Origin: Symbiodinium natans
Taxonomy: Eukaryota > Sar > Dinophyceae > Suessiales > Symbiodiniaceae
Length of the DNA: 64,000 nucleotides
Assembly (NCBI GenBank): GCA_905221605.1
Contig: CAJNDS010002524.1
Coordinates: forward strand, 683,134 to 747,133
Reading direction: 5' to 3'
The stretch's first letter is position 1; each line of letters begins with the position of its first letter. Below the pieces are notes generated by a model. It had not been told where the DNA came from and ran no database searches. It saw only the letters and a program-made list of their open reading frames with translations. Positions 20,045-29,830 of this stretch are shown here, piece after piece. The translations under genes were made by a program, and so were the position numbers.

Positions 20045-20126
20045 GTTCTAGGGTTTAGAGTTTGGGGTTAGAGGGGGGATAAGGCCTAAACCCTAAAGGC
20101 CCTAGACCCCAAATTCCTAGAAGCCC

Positions 20127-20145
20127 CCCCCCCCCCCCCCCCCCC
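20127..20145 (+). repeat. Poly-C tract
   Basis: About 19 C inside the proposed intron 20045-20198. With the GGGGGG at 20073 it extends the inverted pairing. Confidence 0.8.
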
Positions 20146-20198
20146 AACTACTTGCATGATGCCCTCAAGTGCCCGCACATATCCGAATGCCTTCGCAG

Positions 20199-20249
20199 GC
20201 CTTTATTGTGTGTGAAGGCCGTGATTGTGGATCCCTGGAGGGGCTTCAG
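20199..20249 (+). CDS. Exon c of micro-exon gene
   Basis: Acceptor AATGCCTTCGCAG. Seventeen codons, AFIVCEGRDCGSLEGLQ, phase 0, donor GTAAAC. The intron before it (20045-20198) starts with TTTAGGG-like units and contains CCCTAAA-like units plus a C run, an inverted arrangement. Confidence 0.65.
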
Positions 20250-20305
20250 GTAAACCCTATGAAAAAGAACTGGGTTTACGGTTTATGGTTTGGGGTTCAG
20301 GGCTT

Positions 20306-20413
20306 ACTTGTCTGTTGCTGGCGATGGGAGAGTCAGCAAACGCGATCCGATCATTTCACAACCTTATCGCCCTTAAATTTCAAAGGCCGAAAAGAGTCCT
20401 TGGAGCCTTATAA
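20306..20413 (+). CDS. Exon-like terminal fragment, possibly same gene
   Basis: Frame LLLAMGESANAIRSFHNLIA then LKFQRPKRVLGAL and TAA at 20411-20413. It follows a short telomere-like intron after exon c. Linkage is inference. Confidence 0.45.
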   Translation, partial: TCLLLAMGESANAIRSFHNLIALKFQRPKRVLGAL

Positions 20414-20745
20414 AGCAAACAACCCCTTATCCCCTCCAAAACCCCGAGCCTTGAACCCTGCACCCTAAACCCTGAACCCTAAAGCCCCTGAACCCTATAA
20501 GACCCGCAACCCTAAACCGCACGAGCCTCCCCCGAACCTCCGAACCGTGAACCCTGGATCCTAGACCCTGAATTTACCTAAACCCTGAAGCCATAGCCCA
20601 AAACCCTATAACCTAGATCTCGCTGCCCTCAACCCTAAGCCTTAAACCCTAAACCCTAAACCCTAGCCCTAAACCCTAAACGCCCTAAACCCTAAACACC
20701 CTAAACCCTACTCCCCGAAGCCCTAAGCTTTAGAGCAGGAGCTGC

Positions 20746-20832
20746 GTGGCCTCGCCTCAGACGTGCGAGGAGCGCAGGCCGACCCAGCGAAGCTTCAAGG
20801 GCTTCGGATGTATGGATTTCTGTTGTTTGTTT
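20746..20832 (+). CDS. Coiled-coil exon fragment
   Basis: Frame EQELRGLASDVRGAQADPAK then LQGLRMYGF, G/C-ending codons. CCCTAAA array left, T-run, G-run and TTTAGGG array right. Confidence 0.5.
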
Positions 20833-20949
20833 GTTTGTTTTTTTTTTTTTTTTTGGGGGGGGGGGGGGGGTTTTGGGTTTCGGGTTTAGGGTTTAGGGTT
20901 CAGGGGGGTTTGGGGGGGGGTTTAGTTAGGGGGGGGGTTTAATTATAGG

Positions 20950-21480
20950 GGGTTTATGGGGAGATCGGCAAGTAGAGCTGAGGTCTGGTCCTTAGGGTTT
21001 AGGGTTTCGGACTTAGGGTTTAGGATTTCGGGCAGGTTTAGGGAGACATTCGGGAATCAGGTTTAGCGCGATTCGACGACAGTGTTTCAGTTCTTTTGTG
21101 TTTCCCTCTCGATCAAAGCGTGTGGCACGCTAAGAGGGGACGGGGTCTTCAGCTTTTTTGGCAATTAAATAGAGGGTTTAGCATTTAGGGGTCGGTTCGT
21201 GTTCCCCAAACCCTGAACCTAAACCCCATTCGACCCTTACCATTGTTCAAGTAATTCTGTGCACCATAATGAAGACCTGTTCGCGCACTTTCGTCCTCGA
21301 AAGGGTCGGATTTCTTTGCACTTGGGATTTTGTAGCAACCTCCTCAGAACCCTAAACCCAATAGCAAGAATAGAGTTATCCAGATTCTGGCAACTGAAGC
21401 TTGCAACTCAAGTTTCAGAAGCCTGCGCTTAGAAGTGCCTGTTGCTGACCTTTCACACGTCAGCGGCAGAAGCGGCAGCT
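20950..21480. other. Spacer without a convincing gene
   Basis: Unique sequence with a few telomere-like words. No frame shows clear coding bias. Confidence 0.4.
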
Positions 21481-21482
21481 CT

Positions 21483-21670
21483 GCTTGGAGGTTCAGGGTG
21501 CTTATAGCCCCAATTATAACTGAGGGTTTAGGGTTTAGGGTTTAGGGTTTAGGGTTTAGGGTTCAGGGTTTAGGGTTTAGTGTTTAGGTCTTACAAGCCC
21601 CCCCCCCCCCCCCCAAGTCCTCTAAGTAGGTTCTAAGTAGACTTATAACTGGGGTTACAAGTACCCATGT
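21483..21670. mobile_element. Foldback element, copy 5, with telomere insert
   Basis: Left arm GCTTGGAGGTTCAGGGTGCT, right arm GGGGTTACAAGTACCCATG. The centre (21523-21590) is a TTTAGGG array followed by a C run. Confidence 0.7.
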
Positions 21671-21781
21671 GTGTCTGCTACCACCTCTTCAGGAAGTCAG
21701 GGCTTGAGGCCATGTCAACGCATTCTTCTCCAGGCCCCACCCCACCCCCCCCCCCCCCACCGACTGGTTTAGAATGATGAT

Positions 21782-21980
21782 TTGGGATGTTCCCCCTTAC
21801 ACTAACAGTCCTTAATAGGGATTATTATAGGGAGTAATATAATCCGTATTAAGGATAGTATAATCCCTCTCACAGTGGTTTAGGATGATGATTTGGGACG
21901 TTCCCCCTTACAGTGACGGTCCTTATATAATAGGGAGTATTCTAATCCGTATTAAGGATAGTATAAGGGGGACATCCAAA
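21782..21980. mobile_element. TTGGGATGTTC elements, tandem duplicate (copy 3)
   Basis: GATTTGGGATGTTCCCCCTT recurs as GATTTGGGACGTTCCCCCTT 117 bases on, each with CCGTATTAAGGATAGTATAA. Confidence 0.75.
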
Positions 21981-22066
21981 ACCATGATTGAGGAGTCGGC
22001 TGAGTGTTTAGGGCATACGCCTGCAGCCCCCAAGCCTTAAACCCCGAAGCCCTACACGACCCTCAA

Positions 22067-22172
22067 TGGGGGTTTACGAAATTAGGGGCGCCCGTTTTGG
22101 GGTTCCTGAATTTATGGGAATCCTACTATTTGGGGGTCTATGCTAGGGGTCCCTTATTTTCGTAAATTGCCA
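22067..22172. mobile_element. TTACGAAATTAGGGGC TIR element
   Basis: GTTTACGAAATTAGGGGCGC is mirrored by AGGGGTCCCTTATTTTCGTAAA. Related copy split by insertions at 26146-26437; half copy at 43033-43083. Confidence 0.65.
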
Positions 22173-22286
22173 AGTGGTCCTGAAGCCTGCCACGCTTCTC
22201 CCCAACTGCCTGTGCCAGGTTTCCGAGCTCCAGCGGGAATCCGAGGCTGCCGAAGACCGCAAACCCTCAACCTTCGAGTTTCAGGT
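22173..22286 (+). CDS. Coiled-coil exon fragment
   Basis: Frame LKPATLLPNCLCQVSELQRE then SEAAEDRKPSTFEF. Begins where the TIR element ends. CTGTGCCAG could also be an acceptor. Runs into TTTAGGG units. Confidence 0.5.
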
Positions 22287-22318
22287 TTAGGCTTTAGGGT
22301 TTAGGGTTTAGGGTTGGG

Positions 22319-22421
22319 CTTGCCAAGAGGGATCCAGAGGTGTTCTCCCTGCTAGACGGCCCTGCATTTTCAGACTCTCTTGGACGGCTAAGGGCTATAG
22401 CGGTTAGGGATCACTCTCCAG
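22319..22421 (+). CDS. Exon-like fragment with telomere-supplied donor
   Basis: Frame LAKRDPEVFSLLDGPAFSDS then LGRLRAIAVRDHSP; the end CTCTCCAG is followed by GTTTAGGG, a GT donor made by the repeat. Confidence 0.55.
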
Positions 22422-22618
22422 GTTTAGGGTTTCGGGGTTATGTAGGGTTTAGGGTTTAGGGTCGAAGACTCCTAAGCCCCAGAACCCTAAACCTTCCAGT
22501 GGTCTGCACGCATCGCCGAGGGCCTAAACCGAAACTCCTAGGCCCATCAATCTAGACTCTGCAAGACCGGGTCCGAAACTTAGTCGCATCACTCTGCGGC
22601 AAATACCCCGAAGGCACC

Positions 22619-22692
22619 CCTAAACCCTAAACCCTAAACCCTAAACCCTAAACCCTAAACCCTAAACCCTAAACCCTAAACCCTAAACCCTA
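22619..22692 (-). repeat. CCCTAAA array
   Basis: Ten units immediately before the frame at 22700. Confidence 0.95.
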
Positions 22693-22699
22693 GACCCTG

Positions 22700-22819
22700 A
22701 TGGTGGGCTACTTGGGGAGCGTGATTCAGGTCGTCGCCACCACATCCCGAGACCCAAAGCATCCCGAGACCCGGTCAGCTCCAGCCAATCATGCTTGCCT
22801 GCAACTAAGCGGCCGTTAG
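22700..22819 (+). CDS. Short ATG frame between C- and G-orientation arrays
   Basis: MVGYLGSVIQVVATTSRDPK then HPETRSAPANHACLQLSGR, 39 codons to TAG. Possibly an exon. No family recognised. Confidence 0.45.
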   Translation: MVGYLGSVIQVVATTSRDPKHPETRSAPANHACLQLSGR

Positions 22820-22931
22820 GGTTTAGGGTTTAGGGTTTAGGGTTTAGGGTTTAGGGTTTAGGGTTTAGGGTTTAGGGTTTAGGGTTTAGGGTTTAGGGTT
22901 TAGGGTTTAGGGTTTAGGGTTTAGGGTTTAG
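22816..22931 (+). repeat. TTTAGGG array, about 16 units
   Basis: Nearly perfect. Confidence 0.95.
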
Positions 22932-23051
22932 AGGGACAAGGGTGGACACCCAGTTGGACGAGAAGGCAGATCTTCCTTTTGCCGTCGCTTCTTTGACAAG
23001 AGTGTGAAAGGCATGAGTTTGCTTATCGGTGAGAGGGGGCGTGGAGCTTGA
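22932..23051 (+). CDS. Exon-like fragment, basic
   Basis: Frame GGHPVGREGRSSFCRRFFDK then SVKGMSLLIGERGRG to TGA. Follows the TTTAGGG array directly. Unknown function. Confidence 0.5.
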   Translation, partial: RDKGGHPVGREGRSSFCRRFFDKSVKGMSLLIGERGRGA

Positions 23052-23099
23052 GCCGGCAAACACCTGGCAAGGCTGGGGCAGGGTTTAGGGTTGAGGGTT

Positions 23100-23270
23100 G
23101 AGGGTTTGCAGCAAAAGGGTGTAGATGCTGTGAAGGTTAGGATGCAGCAGAGGCTCGAAAGCCTCGTCAGATGCGAAGAGCAGCTTTGGCCCGATTGTGG
23201 AAGGCCATCTAAAACCTCCCTCCCACCCCGGCGCTGTCCAAGGCAAAGCCACCTTAACCTATTCCTTCTA
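23100..23270 (+). CDS. Exon-like fragment, helical then basic
   Basis: Frame LQQKGVDAVKVRMQQRLESL then VRCEEQLWPDCGRPSKTSLP, open across the spacer. Confidence 0.45.
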
Positions 23271-23343
23271 GGGTTTAGGCCTAAACTCAGGACAATTGCT
23301 TACTTTTAAGAAATCGTCTTCTGTCACTGATATTTGCTTGCAG

Positions 23344-23566
23344 CCAAGGGGATGGTCCTGAGCACGCTGCGGCGAGGGGTCCCGGACCCCCCTGGACTGG
23401 CCCTGGGGGTACAGTAAAACACCGCAGAACTTGGCTTCGAGGATACGTGGTGCATGCACCGATCTCCGAGCTGTGGGGGGCGGGCGAACGACCTGCGTCG
23501 GCTTGCGCCATCGAGGTCGCGGGGCTTAGGCGCCGCCCCCCAGCTGTCGGGGGGCCTAACCCTTGA
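23344..23566 (+). CDS. Long exon without ATG
   Basis: Acceptor TATTTGCTTGCAG at 23331-23343, then 73 open codons to TGA: GDGPEHAAARGPGPPWTGPG and RTWLRGYVVHAPISELWGAG, then ERPASACAIEVAGLRRR. Very G/C-ending. The minus-strand frames here are shadows. Likely a terminal exon; no family recognised. Confidence 0.55.
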
Positions 23567-23599
23567 GTTTAGGATTCAAGGGTGAGGGCAGGACAACGA

Positions 23600-23950
23600 G
23601 AGTTGACGAGAGTTGGGCCACAACATTTTTCAATGCACTTGGTAAATTCTTAAGTTATGTGGCAAGTGTAAAGACAGGCAAACTAAATTTGATCTCACCA
23701 TCCTATACAAACAATATGCTTAGCCTTACTTGGGCAGCAGCTCGGGTGTAGGGTCCATTCTGGCCAGTTCAGGGTGCCCACAAAGGTTTCCCCGCAATGC
23801 TAGGTTTGCACCTGGATAGGTGGCCAGCTACTTTACTGCCACGCCCAGCACAGCGCGGCGCCCGCCGAAGGTGAAGATGCCGCGGGGCGCCCAGGAGGAT
23901 TCGAGGGCTCAGATCCTTAGGGTCTAAAGGGTGTTCTGGAGAGTCCAGTT
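23600..23950 (+). other. Mixed spacer, weak frames
   Basis: 23563-23751 is open for 62 codons (TTFFNALGKFLSYVASVKTG), AT-richer than typical exons here. 23840-23930 reads MPRGAQEDSRAQILRV-stop. Neither is secure. Confidence 0.3.
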
Positions 23951-23971
23951 CGTTTAGGATTGAGGCTCCTG

Positions 23972-24060
23972 TCTTGGAGGTTCATGGGTATTTAGCAGTA
24001 CCCTAAATAGATGGTAACCGCAGCTACCCTACTTCTCACCTTACTTACAAGTACCCATTG
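23972..24060. mobile_element. Foldback element, copy 6
   Basis: TCTTGGAGGTTCATGGGTAT to ACTTACAAGTACCCATTGAG; the terminal CTCCAAG is missing on the right. Confidence 0.65.
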
Positions 24061-24757
24061 AGGAGTAGGGTTCGAAGTACCCACCCCCTTCAAAGCCTTG
24101 GCAAGCTCCTTTTTTCAGGTCGGTGGCAGAGAAAGATGACTTTGCAGACCTGCCCCTGGCCTGTGAACGTCAGGGTTTCCAGTCTGGTTTAGGATTGAGG
24201 GGTTGTGAAAGACGTAACCCAATGCCTCATAGACGACTACACATATACATATATAGGGCTGCATGATAACCAGGACCCAGGGCAGGCCTTCAGTTTGTTT
24301 ATTTGTTTTATTTGTTTTTTTAAGTTTTTTTTGGTGGGGGGAGGGAGGCAGCAGGAGCTAGGTTCCCTTGAAAACCCCCTTCCCTTAAACAACCTCAAGA
24401 CCTAAACCCTGAACCCTGTTTATTCCCAGTTTGCCCCTGACACCCCAAAACCTCGGTGCTGGGCTTTTGCAACAAACAGCCCCCACGGTCCGTGTGTACC
24501 TAATGTATCTTGAAGCTTCCAACACCCCAAAACACCTCATATGCCTCCTAAACTTCTAAAGCCAAAACTTTATCCCTATAAAACCACCAGAAAACCAGCA
24601 GGCCCCGCTAAGTCTGTGGATGTCCCTCCATGTGGAGTGAAGCCTGTTGGCCCCTACTGAAATTGGGTTTAGGGCTTACCCAAACCCTGAACCCTAAACC
24701 CATGAACAACCCAAAGCCTAAACTCGAAACCCCGAACCCCCTAAATTCCTGAACTCG

Positions 24758-25452
<695 letters not shown>

Positions 25453-25789
25453 GTCGGCGAGGTTGGAGAAAGTTGGCGACGGCGGCAGGCCCGGGAGGCG
25501 CGCGGAGGGGTCTAAGGGGATTTCGGATGGAAATTCGTTTGGGGTTCGGGGTTTGGGGTTTAGGGTTTAGGGTTTGGGGTTTAGGGTTTCAGGGTTCTAT
25601 GGGTTCTATGGGCTTAGGGTTGAGCAGGGTGCTATTGCAGGCACAGAGAAAAGGAAATGCGAGTTAGATAAAATCATGAGAGTTAAAAGACATGACAAGC
25701 GCCGAGTGCAGGGCTCCTGCGTTCCTGCCCAAAGGCTTTTCAAGTTTAGGGTTTCAGGGTTTCAGGGTTTAGGGTTTAGGGCTTTAGGG

Positions 25790-25920
25790 GCTTAGGGCTT
25801 AGGGCTTAGGGCTTAGGGCTTAGAGCTTAGGGCTTAAGGCTTAGGGCTTAGGGCTTCGGGTTTTAGGGGCTTAGGGCTTAGGGCTTAGGGCTTAGGGCTT
25901 AGGGCTTAGGGTTTTAGGGG
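25790..25920 (+). repeat. GGGCTTA variant array
   Basis: TTAGGGC repeated about 15 times, a homogenised telomere variant also seen at 14490-14550. Confidence 0.9.
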
Positions 25921-26145
25921 CTAGGCCTGGGGGATCCTCTTTGAATGTGCACACCCTGAGTCCAGAGCCGGAGAGTATTCCCTGTTGTGGAGAAGGGGGG
26001 GGGGGGGGGGACATGCGCCCAGGCCAGGCAGCCAAAGGCAGGCCCCCTTTGTGTAAACCCTAAGCCCTAAGCCCTAAACCCTAAACCCTAAACCCGAAAC
26101 CCCAATCCCTAAAACCCTAAACCCTAAAACCCTAAAACCCCCAGA

Positions 26146-26437
26146 GGGGTTTCCGAAGTTGGGGTACCTTCTTGGGGTCCCTGCTCATAGGGGAACCCTA
26201 CCTTTTGGGGTACTTTACCGTATCTTTAGATCCTTAGCTTTTTTGGGCTTCTTGGGTTTCTTAATACCGCAGCTAAAGTTTAATTTGTAGCTACCCTACT
26301 CAGTGCAGCCAAGCCCTAAACCCTAAACCCTGAACCCTCAACCCTAAACCCTAAACCCTAAACCCTAAATCCCAACCCTAAACCCTAAATATTCTACCAT
26401 TTGGGTTCTATTTTAGGGGTGCCCTATGTTCGCAAAC
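26146..26437. mobile_element. Nested: TIR element split by an introner plus CCCTAAA array
   Basis: Outer halves match the element at 22067. The inner part is a TTGTGGTAC-type introner (26206-26313) directly followed by CCCTAAA units (26314-26388). CTACCTTTTGGG and CTACCATTTGGG flank the insert. Confidence 0.65.
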
Positions 26438-26440
26438 CTC

Positions 26441-26508
26441 CGAGTAGCCTGTGACGGAGGCCAGTGGCCGCGGAAGCACTCCAGGCTGAGGATCGCCCAA
26501 GGGGCTTA
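26441..26508 (+). CDS. Exon-like fragment after nested elements
   Basis: Frame ACDGGQWPRKHSRLRIAQGA then TAG, G/C-ending codons, TTTAGGG array right after. Confidence 0.45.
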
Positions 26509-26509
26509 G

Positions 26510-26845
26510 GGTTTAGGGTTAGGGTTTAGGGTTTAGGGTTTAGGGTTTAGGGTTTAGGGTTTCGGGTTTGGGGTTTAGGGTTTAGGGTTTAGGGTTTAGG
26601 GTTTAGGGTTTCCAGGCAGTGCTAGCATTATACTATTTCTCTTGGGCCCTCAAAACGCCGCGAATGAGACGCCAGAACCCTCCTGAGGAGGTACCAGTCC
26701 CTCTGTGGGAGGGTCCTTGGAGCCTTAAGGAAGGGCCGGGTTCAGGGTTTAGGGTTTAGGGTTTAGGGTTTAGGGTTTAGGGTTTAGGGTTTAGGGTTTA
26801 GGGTTTAGGGCTTAGGGTTTAGGGTTTAGGTTTCAGGGTTCAGGG
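26510..26845 (+). repeat. Two TTTAGGG arrays around a 130-bp spacer
   Basis: Arrays at 26506-26612 and 26740-26845. The spacer includes GGAGGTACCAGTCCCTCTGT, found inverted near 55345-55370, a dispersed element. Confidence 0.85.
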
Positions 26846-27059
26846 TTTAAGGTTGAAGTTTTCAGGCTCATCTTCTGAAACCCTCAACCCTAGAGCTTGA
26901 ACCCTACGAGGGTTTCGGGCTTAGGTTTTGTTTGTTTTGCGGGCTCAGACTTTCAATCTGGGGGCTTGGGTACAGTTTGTATTTTGGACTGCAAGCTTTA
27001 GGAGTTTAGGGTTTAGGAGTTTTGGGATTTAGCTTTCGGCCTTCAAGTTCCCATGTCTG

Positions 27060-27182
27060 GCACCTTTCCATCCCACGACTCACATTTGGCCTGCCGTACA
27101 CCGGCAAGTTCTTTCAAAGCTCAGTCACACCGACGGTTGCGCTGCAAGGACAGGACCCCTTGGAGCTGGTCGACGCGAAGGC
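27060..27182 (+). CDS. Exon-like fragment
   Basis: Frame LTFGLPYTGKFFQSSVTPTV then ALQGQDPLELVDAKAR and TAA. The stop is followed at once, in another frame, by the coiled-coil segment at 27183, so there is either a frameshift or an unseen splice. Confidence 0.5.
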
Positions 27183-27315
27183 GCGCTAAAGGAGCGGAGC
27201 CGGAGCAAGGGGGAGCAGCTGGCAGAGCAGCTGCTCCAGTCGGAGGTGGAGAAGGCGAGGTTGCAGGAGCAGCTCAAGGTTCAGGGCGAGCTACACAAGC
27301 TCGGGCTCGCCCTGG
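27183..27315 (+). CDS. Coiled-coil exon fragment
   Basis: Frame ALKERSRSKGEQLAEQLLQS then EVEKARLQEQLKVQGELHKL, a clear heptad pattern. Ends CTGGGGTTTAGGG where GT is available. Other frames are shadows. Confidence 0.6.
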
Positions 27316-27349
27316 GGTTTAGGGCTTAGGACTTGGGGCTCAGGACGTA

Positions 27350-27440
27350 AGGCTTAGGGCTTATAGGGCCTGTAAGGCCTATAGGGCCTGTAGGGCTTCT
27401 AGGGCCTATGGGACCTACAAGGCCTATAGGGCTTAAGGCT
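27350..27440 (+). repeat. GGGCCTATAG variant tandem repeat
   Basis: AGGGCCTGTAGGGCTTCTAG-like 10-mers, a further telomere derivative. Confidence 0.75.
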
Positions 27441-27550
27441 TACGGTCCTTGATCACCTTAAACCCTAAAACCTAAAACCCTAAACCCTGAACCCTAAACC
27501 CTAAACCCTAAACCCTAAACCCTAAAACCCTAAACCCTGAACCCTAAACC

Positions 27551-27628
27551 CTTTAAGTTTCCATGAAGCAAAGGAGCAGCGGCTGCTGGCGACCTTCACC
27601 ACCGACCTGGACAAGATTCAGGAGCTGC
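27551..27628 (+). CDS. Helical exon fragment with telomere donor
   Basis: Frame HEAKEQRLLATFTTDLDKIQ then ELR, followed by GGTTTAGGG. CCCTAAA array on the left. Confidence 0.55.
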
Positions 27629-28139
27629 GGTTTAGGGTTTAGGGTTTCGGGTATAGGGTTTAGGGTTTCGGGTGTAGGGTTTAGGGTTTAGGGTTTAGGG
27701 AGGGATTTAATTCGGCAGGCCTCGGGATACTTTACCTCTTCCCTGATTTGTCAAGGGCTGCTTTTTTTGTCAGAGGCCCCCGGGGGCCAAGCTAGCAAAC
27801 CATTCTCTTGTTCCCTAAGCCCCAAACCCGAAACCCTCTTCTGGTGGCTTGGAGCAGACGGTCCCGTTTCCTTTGCAAACAGAGACAGCGTTGACACACC
27901 CCAAACCCCAAACCCCAAACCCCAAACCCCAAACCCCAAACTCCAACCCTAAACCCTAAACCTTTAACCTTTAAACCCTAAACCCCAAACCCCAAACCCT
28001 AAACCTAGAAGCCATACCCTTACTGCAGAGAGCACCGAACCCAAACCCGGCTATGATCTGTGCGCCCAAACGAACGTCACACGATCCTTCTAGGGACCTA
28101 ATTCTTGTGTCCTTTGGGGTTCTTGTAACCTGGAGGGTT

Positions 28140-28234
28140 ACTCGGAGGTTCAGAGGTACTTGTACCCCCAATTAGAAGCTCTGCTTGGAGGACTTAGGGG
28201 ACTTCGGGGGCTTACAAGTACAGTTAGAATTCGT
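28140..28234. mobile_element. Foldback element, copy 7 (degenerate)
   Basis: ACTCGGAGGTTCAGAGGTAC and AGTACAGTTAGAATTC remain. Confidence 0.5.
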
Positions 28235-28293
28235 GAGTAGATCCTTAGAGGCGGGATCATGTTTCAACACCTGGGCGCCGCCGACCGCCCAAG

Positions 28294-28400
28294 ATGGAGG
28301 CTGGCGGAGGCGACGCGGCCGTTCAGGAGTCCGTATGTCAGCAGCCAGAAGACCTGCAACTAGGTAGGCCCCTGGAACATTTTTTATTTTCCCTAATTGG
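28294..28400 (+). CDS. Possible upstream exon
   Basis: ATG frame MEAGGGDAAVQESVCQQPED then LQL before GTAGGCCCC. It lies 70 bp upstream of the ankyrin gene but cannot be joined in frame to it, so it is separate or 5'-untranslated. Confidence 0.35.
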
Positions 28401-28404
28401 GGCT

Positions 28405-28457
28405 TAAGAGGATCATATTCAGGAATATTTTTCAGAGGGTTTCAAAGGCCATCCTAG
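28405..28457 (+). mobile_element. AAGAGGATCATATTCAGG element
   Basis: TTAAGAGGATCATATTCAGG to AAGGCCATCCTAGG, as at 6263 and 51925. The closing CATCCTAG could be the trans-splice or 5' intron acceptor for the ATG at 28468. Confidence 0.55.
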
Positions 28458-28467
28458 GCAAGTTTAC

Positions 28468-29830
28468 ATGGCTTCCGGTGCAAAAGTCCTTGAAATGCAG
28501 TTCGTCGAGTTCGTGGAGATGTGCCGCGCCCGGCGTGTTGAACAAACTGCCTTGGAACTCAAGCGTTGCCTACAGCGCCGGCGCGGGCTGTCAAGGTTTC
28601 GGCAGCAGCTGATAGGCCCGGATGGCGAGATCTTGCACCCTGATCTGCCAGCTGGACTCTTTTTTTTTCCGATTTTTGCGGGGTTGTAGGTTCCTTATCA
28701 AACTAGGGTTTAGGGTTTTAGGGTTTAGGGATACCTAATTACAACAAATTGAGAGCCGTTTTCTTCATGGGTTGCTGGGGAAGCCAGGCAGAACGGTGCC
28801 AGGTTGGACGGGCCAATGGACATCCAGCTTGCTACTTTGTGGTGCTTTACTGTAACTTTAGATCCTTAGCTTTTTTGGGTTTATTGGGTTTCCTTATAAT
28901 AATAATAATAAGGCAGCTAAAAGTTTAATTTTTTGCTATCCTCCTAAGTGCAGCCAAGGCTCTGTGGTCGTTTGAAGAGAGCTCCGGGGAGCAGATCCAC
29001 CAGCTCTGTGAGCTTGCCACTTGTTGTAGCCCAGCTTGGTACCCCTTTTTCCCTTTTTTTGGGGGGTTCAAGGGCTCCCTTATAAAAAGTGACCAACCCC
29101 CAAAAAAGGGGTGCCCTTGTCATAAGATGGTTTTACTGGGCTACCAAGGCCATATATGCCAATTCTCGTGGGGTAGAAGAACTCTTGAGCAAACCGTTGG
29201 ATCCCAATTTGACATCGGAGTTCCATGGGGCGAGTGCGCTGGCCTGCGCATGCAATCGTCCTAACAGCCGCAAGGTTGTGGATCTGCTGCTGGAGGCCTT
29301 GGCTGACCCGAACACCCTTGACGGTCAAGACAGAACTCCCATGTTTATCGCAGTGACTTAGTGGCTGAGTGAGTGCACTTTACACTTTTTGGGATACTAT
29401 AATCCCCTGTAGAACTGAAAGTGTACACTTTTTGGCAGCTTATTATGAACGCAGCAACTATAAGGTGATGATGAGAGACACGGGAACCATCGTGAAGTTG
29501 TTGGGGGCCAAGGCTGACCCGGACAAGACGTCGTTCAACACCGGCTGCAGACCGCCTCGCCGCACTCCGTTGCTGTTGGCTGCCTCTAGGATGCCCAGTA
29601 GTGCCCTTTTTTGGGGGTTAGGTTCCCTTACAAACCCCTTTAAACAAAAAAGGGTACCATTTTTAATCCTGGGTTACTGAGCATCCTAGGCTTCAATGGG
29701 CTCCGCGTACGTAGTTCGCCTGCTGCTGGAGGCGAAGGCTGACAAAGACAAGCCAGAGACCTCGGGAAGCACCCCCATTTCGGTTGCCCGTGAGAAGGGG
29801 CATGCGAAAGTGGTCCAGCTACTGCAATGA
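28468..29830 (+). CDS. Ubl/ankyrin-repeat protein, six exons, introner introns
   Basis: Exons: 28468-28650, 28792-28830, 28959-29033, 29149-29352, 29438-29581, 29690-29830; 261 codons plus TGA; every junction is phase 0. The N-terminus (MASGAKVLEMQFVEFVEMCR, then LSRFRQQLIGPDGEIL) resembles the Ubl-like region seen before ankyrin repeats in dinoflagellate proteins. PMDIQLALWSFEE leads into ankyrin repeats: VVDLLLEALADPNTLDGQDR, VKLLGAKADPDK, TPLLLAASMGSAYVVRLLLE and AKADKDKPETSGSTPISVAR. The protein is short for an ankyrin family, with roughly four repeats, and is probably a protein-binding scaffold. Introns 1, 2, 3 and 5 are GC-AG; intron 4 is ambiguous. The first ATG is chosen because CATCCTAG lies just upstream. 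Exon 1 to exon 2 is the least certain join. Confidence 0.8.
28651..28791 (+). mobile_element. Ankyrin intron 1: element with telomere insert
   Basis: GC-AG, 141 bp. Contains GGGGTTGTAGGTTCCTTATC and CTTCATGGGTTGCTGGGG, as in the CTAGGATGC/GGAGTAGG elements, plus a TTTAGGG insert (28705-28730). Confidence 0.6.
28831..28958 (+). mobile_element. Ankyrin intron 2: TTGTGGTAC introner, copy 3
   Basis: GC-AG, 128 bp; GCTACTTTGTGGTGC to AAGTGCAGCCAAG, with an internal TAATAATAA stretch. GCT occurs at both edges. Confidence 0.8.
29034..29148 (+). mobile_element. Ankyrin intron 3: CTTGGTACCCC TIR element
   Basis: GC-AG, 115 bp; starts GCTTGGTACCCC, ends GGGCTACCAAG. The inverted ends match (CTTGGTA-CCC). 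Confidence 0.8.
29353..29437 (+). other. Ankyrin intron 4, 85 bp, GCAG repeat at edges
   Basis: GCAG lies at both ends (29350-29353, 29435-29438). Frame continuity needs GCA joined to GCT, so the ends would be GT-CA or TG-AG rather than GT-AG. Contains the palindrome AAAGTGTACACTTT and two TACACTTTTTGG. Confidence 0.6.
29582..29689 (+). mobile_element. Ankyrin intron 5: CTAGGATGC TIR element, copy 2
   Basis: GC-AG, 108 bp. CTAGGATGC at 29586 and GCATCCTAG at 29681 are perfect inverted ends; GCCTC and GCTTC flank it. Confidence 0.85.
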
